Of a DNA stretch of 64,000 bases, positions 1 to 20,996 are shown in pieces. The DNA lies in assembly GCA_022432975.1 (NCBI GenBank), contig CM039506.1, positions 16,318,121-16,382,120 on the forward strand, in the 5' to 3' direction. The stretch is from Begonia masoniana (Eukaryota; Streptophyta; Magnoliopsida; Cucurbitales; Begoniaceae). The notes under the pieces were generated by a model that saw only the letters and a list, made by a program, of their open reading frames with translations, was not told the origin of the DNA and made no database searches. The position numbers were made by a program, and so were the translations under genes. Within the stretch, counting starts at the first letter, position 1. Each line of letters starts with the position of its first letter.

Positions 1-1
1 C

Positions 2-1597
2 CCAGGAAAGGCGAATAAAGTCACAGATGCTTTGAGCAGAATGCCTTCTTCGAGTCAACCTTCACTTGCCACGATGTCGACGGTATTAAAGGCAGAAATC
101 GAGAGGTTTGATGTAGAGATTGTGGCTGAATTATCTAGTATGCTCACAAATATTTCGCTAAGGCCGACAATCATAGACAAAATTTGAGAAGCTCAACAGA
201 GGGACTTGGAGTGCGAGAGGTATCGATTGAGTGTGACCCCTGAGGACCTGTCCGATTTCAGCTTGTCGGATGATAGAGTATTGAGATTCAGGCATAGATG
301 GTACGTGCCTAACGACGAGGAGCTGAAAAAGGAGATTTTGGCCGAGGCACACTCCTCATCTTATTCTGTGCACCCGGGAAGCACCAAGATGTACCGGGAC
401 TTGAAACAGCACATCTGGTGGCCAAACATGAAAAGAGAGGTCGCTAGGTATGTAGGAACTTGTTTAGTCTGCTAACAGGTCAAAGCAGAGCACCAGAGGC
501 CGACTGGAACCTTACAGCCACTGCCGATCCCGGAGTAGAAATGGGAGCAGATTTCTATGGATTTCATTGTTGGACTCTCAAGAACGACGAAGGGGCATGA
601 TAGCATATGAGTGATAGTGGACCGTTTGATGAAGTCAGCCTACTTTCTTCCAGTTAAGGCAACGTTCTCCATGGATCAGCTCGTCGAGCTATATGTACAG
701 GAAATTGTCACGCTACACAGGGTGCCCGTCTCAGTAGTTTCGGATCGAGATCCAAGATTCACCTTGAGATTTTTGAAGAGTTTGCACAAGGCCATGGAAA
801 CTCAGTTGAACTTCAGCACAGCGTTCCATCCTCAGACCGATGGTCAGATAGAACGAACGAATCAAATTCTTGAGGACATGCTTAGAGTCTGTGTATTGGA
901 GTTTCAAGGATCGTGGAGCAGGTACTTGCCACTCATCGAGTTTTCCTAAAATAACAGCTTCTAGGCTACTATCGGCATGGCTTCATATGAGGCGCTGTAT
1001 GGGCAAAAATGTAGATCACCGCTATACTGGGACAAAGTTGGCGAATCTAGCATAATCGGCCCAGATATTTTGCAGTAGACGGTGGAGAAGATCGCCGTTA
1101 TTAGGCAGCGTATGGAGATAGCGCAAAGCCGACAGAAAAGCTATGCTGACAATAGAAGAAGGGAGTTGGAGTTTAATGAGGGCAACGATGTGTATTTAAA
1201 GATTTCTCCATTCAAAGGCGTTATGCGATTCGGGAGAAAAGGGAAGCTAAGCCCTCACTATGTGGGGCCTTTTACTATTTTGAAGAGAATTGGGAGGATG
1301 GCATATCGATTACAGCTTCCGGTATCTATGGAGAGCATCCACAACGTCTTTCACACATCCATGCTCAGGAGGTGTGTGCGTGACCCGTCGCATGTCGTAG
1401 AAGCGCGGGAGATTGAGGTGCAACCAACGCTAACCTATGTGAAAAAGTCGATACAGATTCTGGAATCCTCTATTAAGGTATTGAGAAACAAAGAAATTCC
1501 GCTAGTCAAGGTGTTATGGCGGAACCACGGGGCGGAGGAAGCTACTTGGGAAAGACAGCAGGATATGATGTCTAAGTATCCTGAACTGTTTGTATAA
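2..1597 (+). pseudogene. Element A: decayed Ty3/gypsy pol, RNase H tail to chromodomain
   Basis: One reading frame runs without frameshift from the left edge of the window to the stop at 1595-1597. It starts in the end of RNase H (PGKANKVTDALSRM). It continues through the integrase HHCC zinc-binding region (about 350-480), the DDE core ([10 protein letters not shown] near 730-760, FHPQTDGQIERT near 825-865) and a chromodomain-like C-terminus (IPLVKVLWRNHGAEEATWE near 1495-1560). The integrase copies cDNA into the host genome, and the tail of this group is thought to steer insertion to chromatin. Seven in-frame stops kill it: 185 (TGA), 473 (TAA), 536 (TAG), 608 (TGA), 947 (TAA), 962 (TAG) and 1076 (TAG). 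Comparison with the element at 44566-48978 shows that six of the seven are single C-to-T or G-to-A changes from Arg, Gln or Trp codons. The purine tract and 3' LTR follow directly. The family call is firm; the Tekay/Del assignment is likely. Confidence 0.93.
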
Positions 1598-1620
1598 TCA
1601 AATTTTGAGGACAAATTTTA

Positions 1621-1636
1621 ATTAAGGTGGATGGAA
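1621..1636 (+). other. Polypurine tract of element A
   Basis: A purine-rich stretch (AAGGTGGATGGAA) lies between the pol stop and the LTR start TGTAACACCC. This is the expected site of plus-strand DNA priming. The upstream TTTTGAGGACAAATTTTA motif recurs before the LTRs of the other elements in the window. Confidence 0.8.
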
Positions 1637-2272
1637 TGTAACACCCAATTTTACGGGGTTTTGTAATTCCACAATATAATGGTATTTTTGTAAATATTGT
1701 GAATCTATTCCGTTTAACGAGAGGGGAGTTTTGTTGGAGAAACCAAACTAAGCTCAACCAAACAAGCAATTGGATGGAGGGGAAAATTAGGAAGTAAAAG
1801 GGAGTAGTTGGGAGCACCAAGTGAGAGTGTGACAAGTGTCAAAACTTATGGGAGAAGCTTGGCAAAGGCAACACCTTCCTTTTCCCTCCCTTACGAGAAA
1901 CCACATTCACTTTCACTCTTTCTCTCCCTTAACTTTCACAGCCACGAAAATTCTCTCTACCCCTACGCTTCTTCACAATTCAACGGCTCCTCCTCCAACC
2001 GATCAATTTCCTTCACGATTAATGTTCTGGATTGTTAGCCTTCGATTTTAGAGTTGTTATTCAAATAGGGTTTCATTAGAAATTGCCGAGTGAAGTTAGA
2101 AATCGTTAGTTATTGGAATGTTGAATGATAATAAGGCATTTATGATTGTGGAGTATAGTTAAATGGAATTAACGGAGTCCGATTGGGTTAGACTCGGTTC
2201 TAATGCCGTGTGTTATGAATTGGCTTAGGTGAACAAGCTCACGGATGGTGCTTGGTCTGCTGAGGACTTGAG

Positions 2273-2826
2273 GTAAGTTCTCGTGATTTACTGTGACCGA
2301 TTGACCTACACCATAAGTCGGAATTTGTGTTGAGGATTGGTTGGTGTTTTGTTTGTTTAATTGCTTTGGTTGGGTAGTTTGGCTTGATCGTTGTTATAGA
2401 ATAAGCTTGGTGACGTTTGATGGTATACTCGTTATGTATGTTTTATTGTATGTTAAATTGCTCATGCATTATGGTTTCAAAACGGTAAGAAAATGAATTT
2501 ACGCATCGGTTTCATGAAAAGAAAATGCATGTAAAGGCAAGTAAAGTATCACAGTAAACAACCATGGCATGAGGTTATCGGGGATGAGGTTCAGACCTGG
2601 CATTCCGTGGTGAGCGGGTTTTCCTCCCTTCAGATGATGTGGGCTGTCTAACCGCTTGACCTACCCTATCCATCTGTCGAGCATTTCTGATAATCATAGA
2701 CTGACATGTACTGCTAAATGAAATGATATGGACGACTTTCATGAAAACTGCATACACAAGTTTATGCAAAGCATTTACGTAGAACTTGCTGAGATTTTTA
2801 TCTCATAGGTGTCTTTATGGTGTAGG
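2273..2826 (+). other. Intron-like structured module in LTR A
   Basis: A donor GAG|GTAAGT lies at 2273. Box 1 (ACCTACACCATAA, 2304-2316) pairs perfectly over 13 bp with box 2 (TTATGGTGTAGGT, 2815-2827). A hairpin TGAGAT-TTTT-ATCTCA at 2790-2805 has CTCAT in its 3' arm as a possible branch point, about 20 nt before the acceptor TGTAG|GTG at 2825. The implied intron is 553 nt. Splicing is inferred. Confidence 0.55.
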
Positions 2827-3153
2827 TGACTATGAGCAAGGTGAGGAAGATGTCCCTCCACCTGACGAGCCTGCAGTTTGATGGAGGATGCTCGTGGAAG
2901 CGTGCTGGCTTAGTCGATGCGAACATGACCCGTGGGAGCTATAGGTTAAGAGTTTTGGATTGAATTGTATAGAAACTCTTTTTAGGATGCTTGGTATTTT
3001 GTTAGGTTAATCAAAACGTTGTTTTGATGTATTTTGAGGATTTAATTAGTTTCTGCTATATATAAATGAATATTGATGAATAGATTAATGTTTTGATGAA
3101 TTAGAGATAGACTTTGATGATTTTAGGTTATGCAGAGGAAAGAAGGTGAAAAC

Positions 3154-3180
3154 AGCTCTCTGGACAAAATCCAGAGAGCT
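3154..3180 (+). repeat. Perfect 11-bp hairpin in LTR A
   Basis: AGCTCTCTGGA at 3154-3164 is followed by the loop CAAAA and its exact complement at 3170-3180. A weaker relative (CTCTGG-AAAA-TCAGAG) occurs on the other strand near 20366-20381 in a B-type LTR, so the structure may be shared. Confidence 0.7.
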
Positions 3181-3254
3181 AGCCGATTGATCTCCAGGAA
3201 GGAGCAATTGATCAAGTAATGCATGGTTTAGATTCGAGATTTTATAAGAGAAAG

Positions 3255-3700
3255 TCATCGTCCAAAGTCTGTGGACGATAAGGTCCAGTTAAGTATTTTA
3301 TAAGAGAAATTTATCGTCCAAAGTCTGTGGACAATAAGGTTCAGTTAAGTATTCTGACAGGGAAAGTCATCGTCCAAAGTCTGTGGACGATGAGTTTATG
3401 TTGCCCGTGGACAATGAAGTAACGTGGACTGGGGACGATAAAGTCACGTGATCTGTGGACATTAAACTTAAGTAAGTCTATGGACGTTTATTTGTGGACG
3501 ATGAGTTTATGTAGCCGTGGACAATGAGTCACGTGGACTGGGGCGATAAAGTCACGTGATCTGGGACATTAAACTTAAGTAAGTCTATGGACGTTTGTCT
3601 GTGGACGATGAATTTATGTAGCCCGTGGACAATGAAGTCACGTGGACTGGGGACGATAAAGTCACGTGGTCCGTGGACGAATGAGACGAAACCCGAGTGG
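3255..3700 (+). repeat. Minisatellite with repeated CACGTG cores
   Basis: Imperfect tandem units of about 105 bp begin with GTGGACGATGAGTTTATG. They follow shorter repeats of CGTCCAAAGTCTGTGGACGAT. The palindromic hexamer CACGTG appears several times (near 3446, 3528, 3554, 3641 and 3664), mostly as GTCACGTGG or GTCACGTGA. CACGTG is the plant G-box core bound by bZIP and bHLH factors. Whether these sites are used is unknown. Confidence 0.75.
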
Positions 3701-3851
3701 AATTTATTCCCGTAGTTTATAGTTGTCGACTTTGGGGGTTTTTTTTCTTTTAAAAAAACGAAGCCACGTGGACCCCTACTGTACTATTCGTCCACACTCG
3801 ATAGAGAGAATAGCTACCCGAACACTGTTCCAATTATTGAACCCTGAGAAG

Positions 3852-5173
<1,322 letters not shown>

Positions 5174-5213
5174 CAAATTTTACGAGATTTTTAAGAATAG
5201 TACAAGGGTAAAT

Positions 5214-5577
5214 TAAGCGGTTCACAGTGCAAGGCTGAAGATGGATATTTACAGAGGAGTCAAAATATCTGGAATCCATGATGTGCCTTATTTGAAGGTG
5301 ATGGCCAAAATTTTAGAAGTGGAGGAGGTAGAATTAAAATTCCAAAGGCAAAGAGAACCTCCAAGAAAGTTCTTCAGAGAAGTCCAGCCACAACAACAAA
5401 ACAAAGGGTGGAAACTCCAGCAAAGAGGCGTGAAGATGCCTAATAACGAAAAGATTGACCAAGGAAGGGGAAAACGTCCTCAAGGGCCTTCGCAAGTTCC
5501 TCAGTGCCAAAAATAAAAGAAATATCACTTTGGCGAATGCAAAGATGACTCAGGTCGATGCTACCGATGTTTAGCAC
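5214..5577 (+). pseudogene. Ty3/gypsy gag C-terminal fragment
   Basis: The translated stretch from 5241 (ISGIHDVPYLKVMAKILE, then a Gln/Arg-rich tail) aligns by eye with the gag of element D (AGIHNVPYGEVTAKALE). After the stop at 5514-5516 a zinc-knuckle remnant follows (HFGECKDDSGRCYRC). Gag forms the virus-like particle and its knuckle binds RNA. The N-terminal part is missing at the A-run, and a frame break is visible just before 5241. The parent LTRs are not identifiable. Confidence 0.8.
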
Positions 5578-5830
5578 TGAGGAATTTTGGCACTTTTACG
5601 CGTTACATAATTATAATTGATCAATATTGTAACGCCCCGAATTATATAAACCTGGTTCGCTACTCAAAATACTACTGAACCACACTATGACTGTAGCGAC
5701 CCTAATACTGTACCTTTATTTTTCCATATTATTTTTTCTTTATCCTTAAATACTAAATAAATTTAATTACATTTAAACGAAATCGTTTGAAATCTAAGTT
5801 GAAAATCATTAAGAAAAACCATTGAAACAA

Positions 5831-7129
<1,299 letters not shown>

Positions 7130-7705
7130 CCTCATCTTTCTTTCTTATGGACCCCTGCCTATAGAGCATACACAAAACAAAACTTCACACTTTACATCAT
7201 ATAATTGCCCAATACTCTACATCTCCTTAGCCTCACTCAAACCAACTCAAAACGTATTTAACACGAAATACCTTTTCACGAAAACGAACTGCGTGGATCC
7301 ATGAAAAATAGAAACGTATCCATATAATACAAATATACAAGCAGTCCAGTTATATCCATCGATATAAAATACTTTTCAAAACGTTTATGAAATGGTTTTC
7401 AAAACATAAAATATAAACCTATCAACTATCCAGATTCCCAAACATCCTACTATGTTCAACTACACAATTATAAAACTATCGTGTTCCCAAAACATACATT
7501 TACTTCTCCACGGGTCAAAAGGCGCGCCTCGACTGCCTAGCACACTCTCACGGGCCATCCTCCTTCAACTGCATCATTCCTTGGGTTGGGGGATCTCGTC
7601 CTCACCTATATCAAGATCACCTACACCATACAGACAATCTATGAGCGAAAGGCTCAGTAAGTTTCGTAAATGTAAATACATGCTGTGCAAATGAGTTTCT
7701 GAAAT

Positions 7706-8167
7706 TGAAACGACCTCTGTTCCCAGCAAGATATTGTCCGCTCTAGGGATTGGACCGCAGCCCAATATCCTCCCCTCACAGCTTTGTTTGGCGAGAACTT
7801 CCCAGAAGGTCACCCAATCTGGAATTGCTATCGCTGAAGTACTTTTAACTTCGGAGTTCTTATGGGATCCGTCGCCAATCGTGCTCCAAAACGCGTCTTG
7901 CTATCTTAGGAAGAATCTCTTACATATGTTTCATTTCCATGTACTTCCCCAAGCGATGTGGTATTGTGACGATCCCACTTTCAACGACCGAAACCTCCGG
8001 CCCAACCCTCTGGGATCCGCGGATTTTTCGTTGAACCCTCCGGCCCAACCCTCTGGGATTCGCGGAGTTTTAACCCATACTCCGGCCCCAACCGGGCACA
8101 TACGTCCTCTGAGGATCCCCGGAGCATGGGTGGTTCCACCACATACGTGTCAAGTCGAGTCATCACA
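7706..8167 (-). repeat. TRIM left repeat (3' LTR in sense)
   Basis: This repeat is 462 bp, the same length as its partner. It contains short internal duplications of a CCGGCCCAACCCTCTGGGAT-type segment followed by CGCGGA. The left terminus is mutated to TGAAACGACC where the partner has TGTAACGACC. Confidence 0.9.
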
Positions 8168-8180
8168 ATCACCCCCCCTT
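8168..8180 (-). other. TRIM polypurine tract
   Basis: In sense this reads AAGGGGGGGTGAT and abuts the 3' LTR, as required for plus-strand priming. Confidence 0.8.
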
Positions 8181-8224
8181 GGGGGCCTAACGTCCTCGTT
8201 GGCCAAATTTCTGGTTGGGTACAG

Positions 8225-8236
8225 GCTCTGATACCA
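8225..8236 (-). other. TRIM primer binding site
   Basis: In sense this is TGGTATCAGAGC, an exact complement of the 3' end of plant initiator tRNA-Met. It lies two bases from the 5' LTR. Confidence 0.9.
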
Positions 8237-8238
8237 TT

Positions 8239-8700
8239 TGTAACGACCCCTGTTCCCAGCAAGATATTGTCTGTTCTGGGGATTGGGCCGCAGCCCAATA
8301 TCCTCTCGTCACGGCTTTGTTTGGCGAGAACTTCCCTGGAAGGTCACCCAACCTAGAATTGCTCTCGCCGAAGCACTTTTAACTTCGAAGTTCTTATGGG
8401 ATCCGTCGCCAATCGTGCTCTAAAACGCGTCTTGCTATCTTGGGAGGGATCTCTTACATATGTTTCATTTCCATGTACTTCCCCAAGCGATGTGGTATTG
8501 TGACGACCCCACTTTCAACGACTGAATCCTCCGGCCCAACCCTCTGGGATCCGCGGAGTTTTTGTTGAACCCTTCGGCCCAACCCTCTGGGATCCGCGGA
8601 GTTTTAACCCATACTTCGGCCCCAACGGGCACATACGTCCTCTGAGGATCCGCGGAGCATGGGTGGTTCCACCACATACATGTCAAGTCGAGTCATCACA
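8239..8700 (-). repeat. TRIM right repeat (5' LTR in sense)
   Basis: This 462-bp partner of 7706-8167 begins TGTAACGACC on the plus strand and ends with GTCATCACA directly before the second GAAAT duplication. Confidence 0.9.
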
Positions 8701-9806
8701 GAAATCATGCAACATTTTCTTATCTTTACATAGGTTGTCACCGAGATCTCAACCCGCTAAATGGAGAGGGCACATCCTGTGGTTGGACAACCCTTTCCAC
8801 CTAGCGGAGGGGGGTACATGCTTGCAACACGCACAGCCATGCCTGAGCCCCACCTCGCATGACCATATAACATACATGGGTTCTTATTAGATGCGGTATT
8901 GTGACCGACCCTTCTTAGCCTTCACAATAGGTCAATAGCCCCCTTTCCGGCCACATCGCCATTTTCTTTAAAACATAGTGTGGAAATTCATTTTCTATGC
9001 ATAATTGAAAAGACGTGATGCATGAACAATTTATAACATAATATAAACATACAACATACATATCATCGAGACAATAAAAGCAATTAAAAACATATCCTAT
9101 AAAAGAACTACATTAAAACCTACCAAACCAAAGCATTGAAACAAAACAATTCAACAATAAACCCTCGACGCGACGTGGAATCCGGGTAGGGCAATCGGCC
9201 AGAGTAAGTAGCACGAGAACTTACCTCATGAGCAGATGACTCCAACTATGTCCACGAGCGTTGTTTCCATACGAGCAAATTCATAATATTGTCGTTAAAA
9301 TGTGTTTGAACATGAACGCAAATTAACGAAATCCTTAACTAAGGAAATTTCTAAAATTAACTTACTACTCGAGGCTTTAACAACATTAACGCTAGATACC
9401 CCGAAACCGCCATTAACGAGTTTTTCCAAAAACTCAAAAATTCATCAATCCCTAACATTTTTCCTAAATCGATTAACTTAGTCCAAATAAACGCTTAATA
9501 CATCCTCATATCCCGAACACGGTAAACCTATAAATTTCAAAACCTAATCATGTTTAACGGAAACCTGACAAACCTAATCGTAAAACTCCGTAAAAATCAA
9601 AATAAACATTCTTAAAACCTTAGAATCGTACCTAGGGTCGGGATTGGAGAAGAAAACGTGAAGAACGGAAGTCGATCGGAGAGCTTGCGCCGGATCGAGA
9701 ATGCCGTGAGAGGAGAAAGAAATCGCCGAAGGAGAGAGGGAGAAACACAGAGAAGCGTTTGAAGTGCTAGAGAAGAAGAGATTTTTGGTTTTAATATAAT
9801 TGTCCT

Positions 9807-11161
<1,355 letters not shown>

Positions 11162-11190
11162 CAAAATCCTGTTAAGAATCGGGTGTTACT

Positions 11191-12237
11191 TTCATCCACC
11201 TATTTAAATTGTCCTCAAAAAGTTGACTCAATACAACTCAGGATTATTAGCAATATATCTGTTGTCTCCCAAGTAGCTTCTTCCACCTCGTGGTTCTGCC
11301 ATAAGACTTTAACTAGCGAAATTTCTTTGTTGCGCAAGACCTTGATGGAAGACTTCAAACTACGTATAGACTTCTCCACATAAGTTAAGGTCGGCGTGTA
11401 CCTCGATCTCTCTTGCCTCCACGATATGCGATGGATCGCGCAAACACTTTTGAAGCATAGACACTGAAATACATCGTGGATGCCTTCCATTGAAGCCGGA
11501 AGCTGTAGTCGATACGCCATCTTCTCGATCTTCTTCAAAATAGGGAAGGGCCCCATATATCGAGGGTTAGCGTGCCCTTCCCCTTCGAACGCCAAAACTC
11601 CCCTGAAACGCGAAATCTTAACTAGACCTCATACCGTCTTCAAATTCAAGTTCACTCCGCTTGTAGCGAGCGTAGCTCTTCGTAGACTTGAGCGATCTCG
11701 AACGCTGCGGATACAGCAAATTTCTCTGACGTTGCTGTAGAATCTCAGGACCAACAATACTGGCTTCACCAATCTCGTCCCAATATAATGGAGATCTACA
11801 CTTTCGACCATACAAAGCTTCATACGGAGCCATTCCCAATGGTAGCGAAGCTGTGGTCGTAAGCGAAATCGATCAGTGGCAAATACCTACTCCAAGATCC
11901 TGAAATTCCAACACACAAGCTCTGAGCATATCCTCCAGAATCTGATTCGTTCTGCGTCTGACAATCAGTCTGAGGATGAAATGCGGTGCTGAAATTTAGC
12001 TGGCCCCATAGCTTTGTGCAGACTCTTTCAGAACTTAGAAGTGAATCTCGGATCTCTATCTGAGACAATAGAAACTGGTACTCCGTGCAGTCTAACAATC
12101 TCCTGCACATAAAACTCGGCGAGCTGATCCATAGAAGACGTCATCTTCACAGACAAGAAGTGAGCCAACTTTGTCAATCGGTCCACAATCACCCAGATGG
12201 CGTCATGTCCTTTCGTCGTCCTCGGGAGCCCCACAAT
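11191..12237 (-). pseudogene. Element B: integrase core to chromodomain, decayed
   Basis: Minus-strand translations in shifting frames give, in order, [19 protein letters not shown] (12237-12180), [49 protein letters not shown] (11815-11755), YMGPFPILKKIEKMAYRLQL and a chromodomain tail IPLVKVLW-like segment near 11310. This is the C-terminal two thirds of a chromovirus integrase. Several frameshifts and substitutions (for example the lost Gly and Glu around the third catalytic residue) show it is dead. The purine tract is at about 11191-11206. The upstream half of the gene continues at 15369 beyond solo LTR E. Confidence 0.88.
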
Positions 12238-12779
12238 TGTAGTGCTACCAAGTTATCGGAACCCGGTTCGTACACAAAAACTTGAAACCGAAAAACTAGG
12301 CTTTTGAAAAAAATTTTAACTTTCATTCAATGATCAGATTTGGACTCTTTTAAAAGTTGAAACTTGAAGGCGGAAAAATAATCGTATAAAACAAAACAAT
12401 ATTATTAAATAGTGAAAAATTTCAAGACAGTTTTGCGTTGAAGAGAAAAGAAAACAGAACACATCGCCGGTCACTAAACGACAAAGTCTTTTACTTACAA
12501 CAAACATACACACGCGACCGATCACTAAACGACAAAACACCTTTACGCACAGACCACGTGATACCCATGCGATTGTAATAATTTGGCAGACGACGTCTAC
12601 TGCTCACAAAACGACAAACACTCTAGCCTACATCTTCCGATTACAAAACGACAAGGCTATAAAAACTTAGGTCGAAGACATTACGATGGGCTTATACTGG
12701 AGAATCTTCCGATGGTTTCTACTTAAGACATCTTCCGATTACAAAACGACAAATCTTCCAACTCTTTCGTAGATATAAT

Positions 12780-13000
12780 ATTCGACATCACCCGTCACAA
12801 AACGACAAATTCTAATACTCGACTTCTACCGATAGACATCATCTACGATAGACATCATCTACGATAGATCAAAAATACTCAACTTCTACCGATAGATCAA
12901 AAATACTCAACTTCTACCGATAGACATCATCTACAGATAGATCAAAATAATTCAATATCTGCGATAGACATCATCTACCGATAGATCAAAACACTCAACA
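12780..13000. repeat. Short tandem repeats in LTR E
   Basis: Imperfect copies of CTACCGATAGACATCAT and ATAGATCAAAA alternate. The segment before it (12430-12780) has spaced copies of TCACTAAACGACAAA and TTACAAAACGACAAA, like the minisatellite in the LTRs of element D. Confidence 0.7.
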
Positions 13001-13380
13001 AAAAACGGCATCGCAACAATTTCAACTCTCAACAAAGAGAAAACTCCGGACTACCAAGAACTTGAGCATTTTACCAAAACCGTTCAAAAACTACTTACAT
13101 CGTGTACTACTCCAAAATTTGGTAAAAACCACTATTAGAACTAACAAAGAAAATAATTATCAAGCAAAAGTTCTCAACTTTATTCAAAACATCAAAACTA
13201 CTACATGCCACTAAAACTCTCAACATATTAATTTGAATATGCGTTCACTAAACCTTCTCATTACTGACACTGTTAAACCGCCCCAATAGTTCACGCCAAG
13301 TCGAGGCATGATGTTGCCTCCCCCAACCAGCCTATTCCTCAACATGCCTCAGGAAAACAACACCTGCAGTCATTCTTCAC

Positions 13381-14835
<1,455 letters not shown>

Positions 14836-15217
14836 CTGTTCTCTTGGCAATCGCTCTGCTTTAAGCTACTTGAAAGCTCGCTCACTCTAAAGTCATACAT
14901 ACATTAATCAACATTCACTAAACTTCACCAAGAATCAATCAAAGTTTGAGAAACCAGTTTGAAACCCTGCTACCCATGCATTCCCATTTATCACCAAAAC
15001 CCAAACCTACTCTCAATACAGCATCCTCGAAATTTCTCACATTGTACTCTCTCAGTTACCTAACTGCTAAAATACAAGAAAACGAGGAAAAACTTACCTA
15101 GGTTAAAAGAATCGCAAGAGAATCGCCAAAAGGTTCTGCTGTAGAGTCTGGAGTCGAGAGAGGAATGATAAACAAAATAGTGGCGTGCTACAGGCATTAA
15201 ACCCAAACGCTCTCTCC

Positions 15218-15224
15218 TTAAATA
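15218..15224 (-). promoter_or_regulatory. TATA-like box of LTR E
   Basis: In sense this reads GTATTTAAGG. It lies about 140 bp into the LTR and upstream of a leader-like region, matching the position in related LTRs. Confidence 0.45.
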
Positions 15225-15368
15225 CGTTATCCACTTTTAAATTTTCAATTACCCTTATGCCCTTGCCTAGTAATCCATTAACTCTACTTTTATGATTGTC
15301 ATTTAAAGTGTGCCATTAATTTAAAAAGAATTGAGAACTGGTTCTATAGAACCGGGTGTTACAACAAT

Positions 15369-20150
<4,782 letters not shown>

Positions 20151-20154
20151 ACCA

Positions 20155-20996
20155 ACCAAAAGCATCGGCAACTATTCAAGGGGCAAAAGGGACATCTGTC
20201 CCATAATGGCAGGGTTTCCGATCGATCGCACCCAATGCCAGGGCGTCGATAGCCATTTTGCCAAAATTGAGGGGCGATGGATCGCCCCTCATTGTGGCGA
20301 TCGACGCCCAATTACAAATCAGGGGCGATCAATCGCCCCACATATGGGCGATCGATCGCCCCGCTCTCTGGAAAATCAGAGCAGCACGATCACACCCTGC
20401 CGATCGATGACGATCGATCGGCAGATCTCTGTCTCCTTCTCTTTTTTTTTCCTCATCTGCTTTCTTTTCCCTGCATACTTATACACATAAAACAACACAA
20501 CTTCACAACTTTCATCATAAATAATGACCAATAATCGTTAACACTCTATTAGAAGCGCGTCTCGCATCCAATAACGGACTCAAAATGTATTAAAACGAAA
20601 TGCCTTTTCACGAAAATTCGAACTGCGTGGATCTATTTAAAAATCGAACGTGATCCCGATATATAATCATCCGCAGTTCCAGTTCATCGATAAAATACTT
20701 TTCAAAACAGTTTATAAAAATAGGTTTTTAAACATAAAACATAGACCTCTCAACTCTCCACATCCTAACCATCTACTGTGTCAACTACCAATTATTAAAA
20801 CTATCGTGTTCCCAAAACATCCATTTGCTTCCCCAGGGTCACAAGGCGCCTCGACTCCAGCACACTCCCCGGCCATCCTTCTTCAATGCATCATTCCTCG
20901 GGTGAGGCTCTCGTCCTCACCTATATCAAGATCACCTACACCATACAGACAATCTATGAGCTAAAGGCTCAGTAACTTTCGTAAATGTAAATGCAT
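20155..20996 (-). mobile_element. Second B-type LTR, left part
   Basis: The sequence is homologous to 7130-7700, with the same order of landmarks: CCTCATCT, GAACTGCGTGGATC, CACCTACACCATACAGAC and GGCTCAGTAA. It is interrupted by element C at 20997 and resumes at 35257. It may be the 5' LTR of element B. The hairpin TGAGC-TAAAG-GCTCA at 20957-20971 is retained. Confidence 0.75.
20210..20430. repeat. Cluster of GATC-containing palindromes
   Basis: Successive near-palindromes include GGGGCGATGGATCGCCCC (20270-20287), GGGGCGATCAATCGCCCC, GGGCGATCGATCGCCC and a GCCGATCGAT...ATCGATCGGC pair. They fill the place occupied by the T-run in the other B-type LTR. Their role is unknown. Confidence 0.8.

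Larger units (their letters stand above)
1637..3851 (+). mobile_element. 3' LTR of element A, right end lost in an A-run
   Basis: The LTR starts with TGTAACACCC right after the purine tract. It carries the donor/acceptor module described separately (2273-2826), a perfect hairpin at 3154-3180 and a minisatellite at about 3255-3700. No terminal CA can be assigned because the sequence runs into a 1.3-kb A-run at 3852. The right half resembles LTR J at 61986-64000, which has the same GTGGACGAT-type repeats. Confidence 0.8.
7706..8700 (-). mobile_element. TRIM: complete 995-bp miniature LTR element
   Basis: Two 462-bp direct repeats (7706-8167 and 8239-8700) flank only 71 bp. That internal segment has a purine tract (AAGGGGGGGTGAT in sense) next to the left repeat and, at 8225-8236, the complement of TGGTATCAGAGC, the initiator tRNA-Met primer site. 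The terminal bases are TG and CA in sense. The target duplication GAAAT is perfect (7701-7705 and 8701-8705), and the empty site is visible at about 35270-35285, where TTTGAAATCATGC is uninterrupted. It has no coding capacity and must use enzymes from other elements. The repeats differ at several percent of positions, so it is older than elements C, D and H. Confidence 0.93.
7621..9224 (-). other. Intron-like structured module in LTR B
   Basis: Read on the minus strand, a donor GAG|GTAAGT lies at 9224 and the acceptor TGTAG|GTG at 7621-7622. A hairpin TGAGC-CTTTC-GCTCA (7656-7642) sits 20 nt before the acceptor and contains CTCAT. Box 1 is decayed here (CCCTACCC), so long-range pairing is weak in this copy. 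The TRIM inserted inside the module. Confidence 0.45.
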
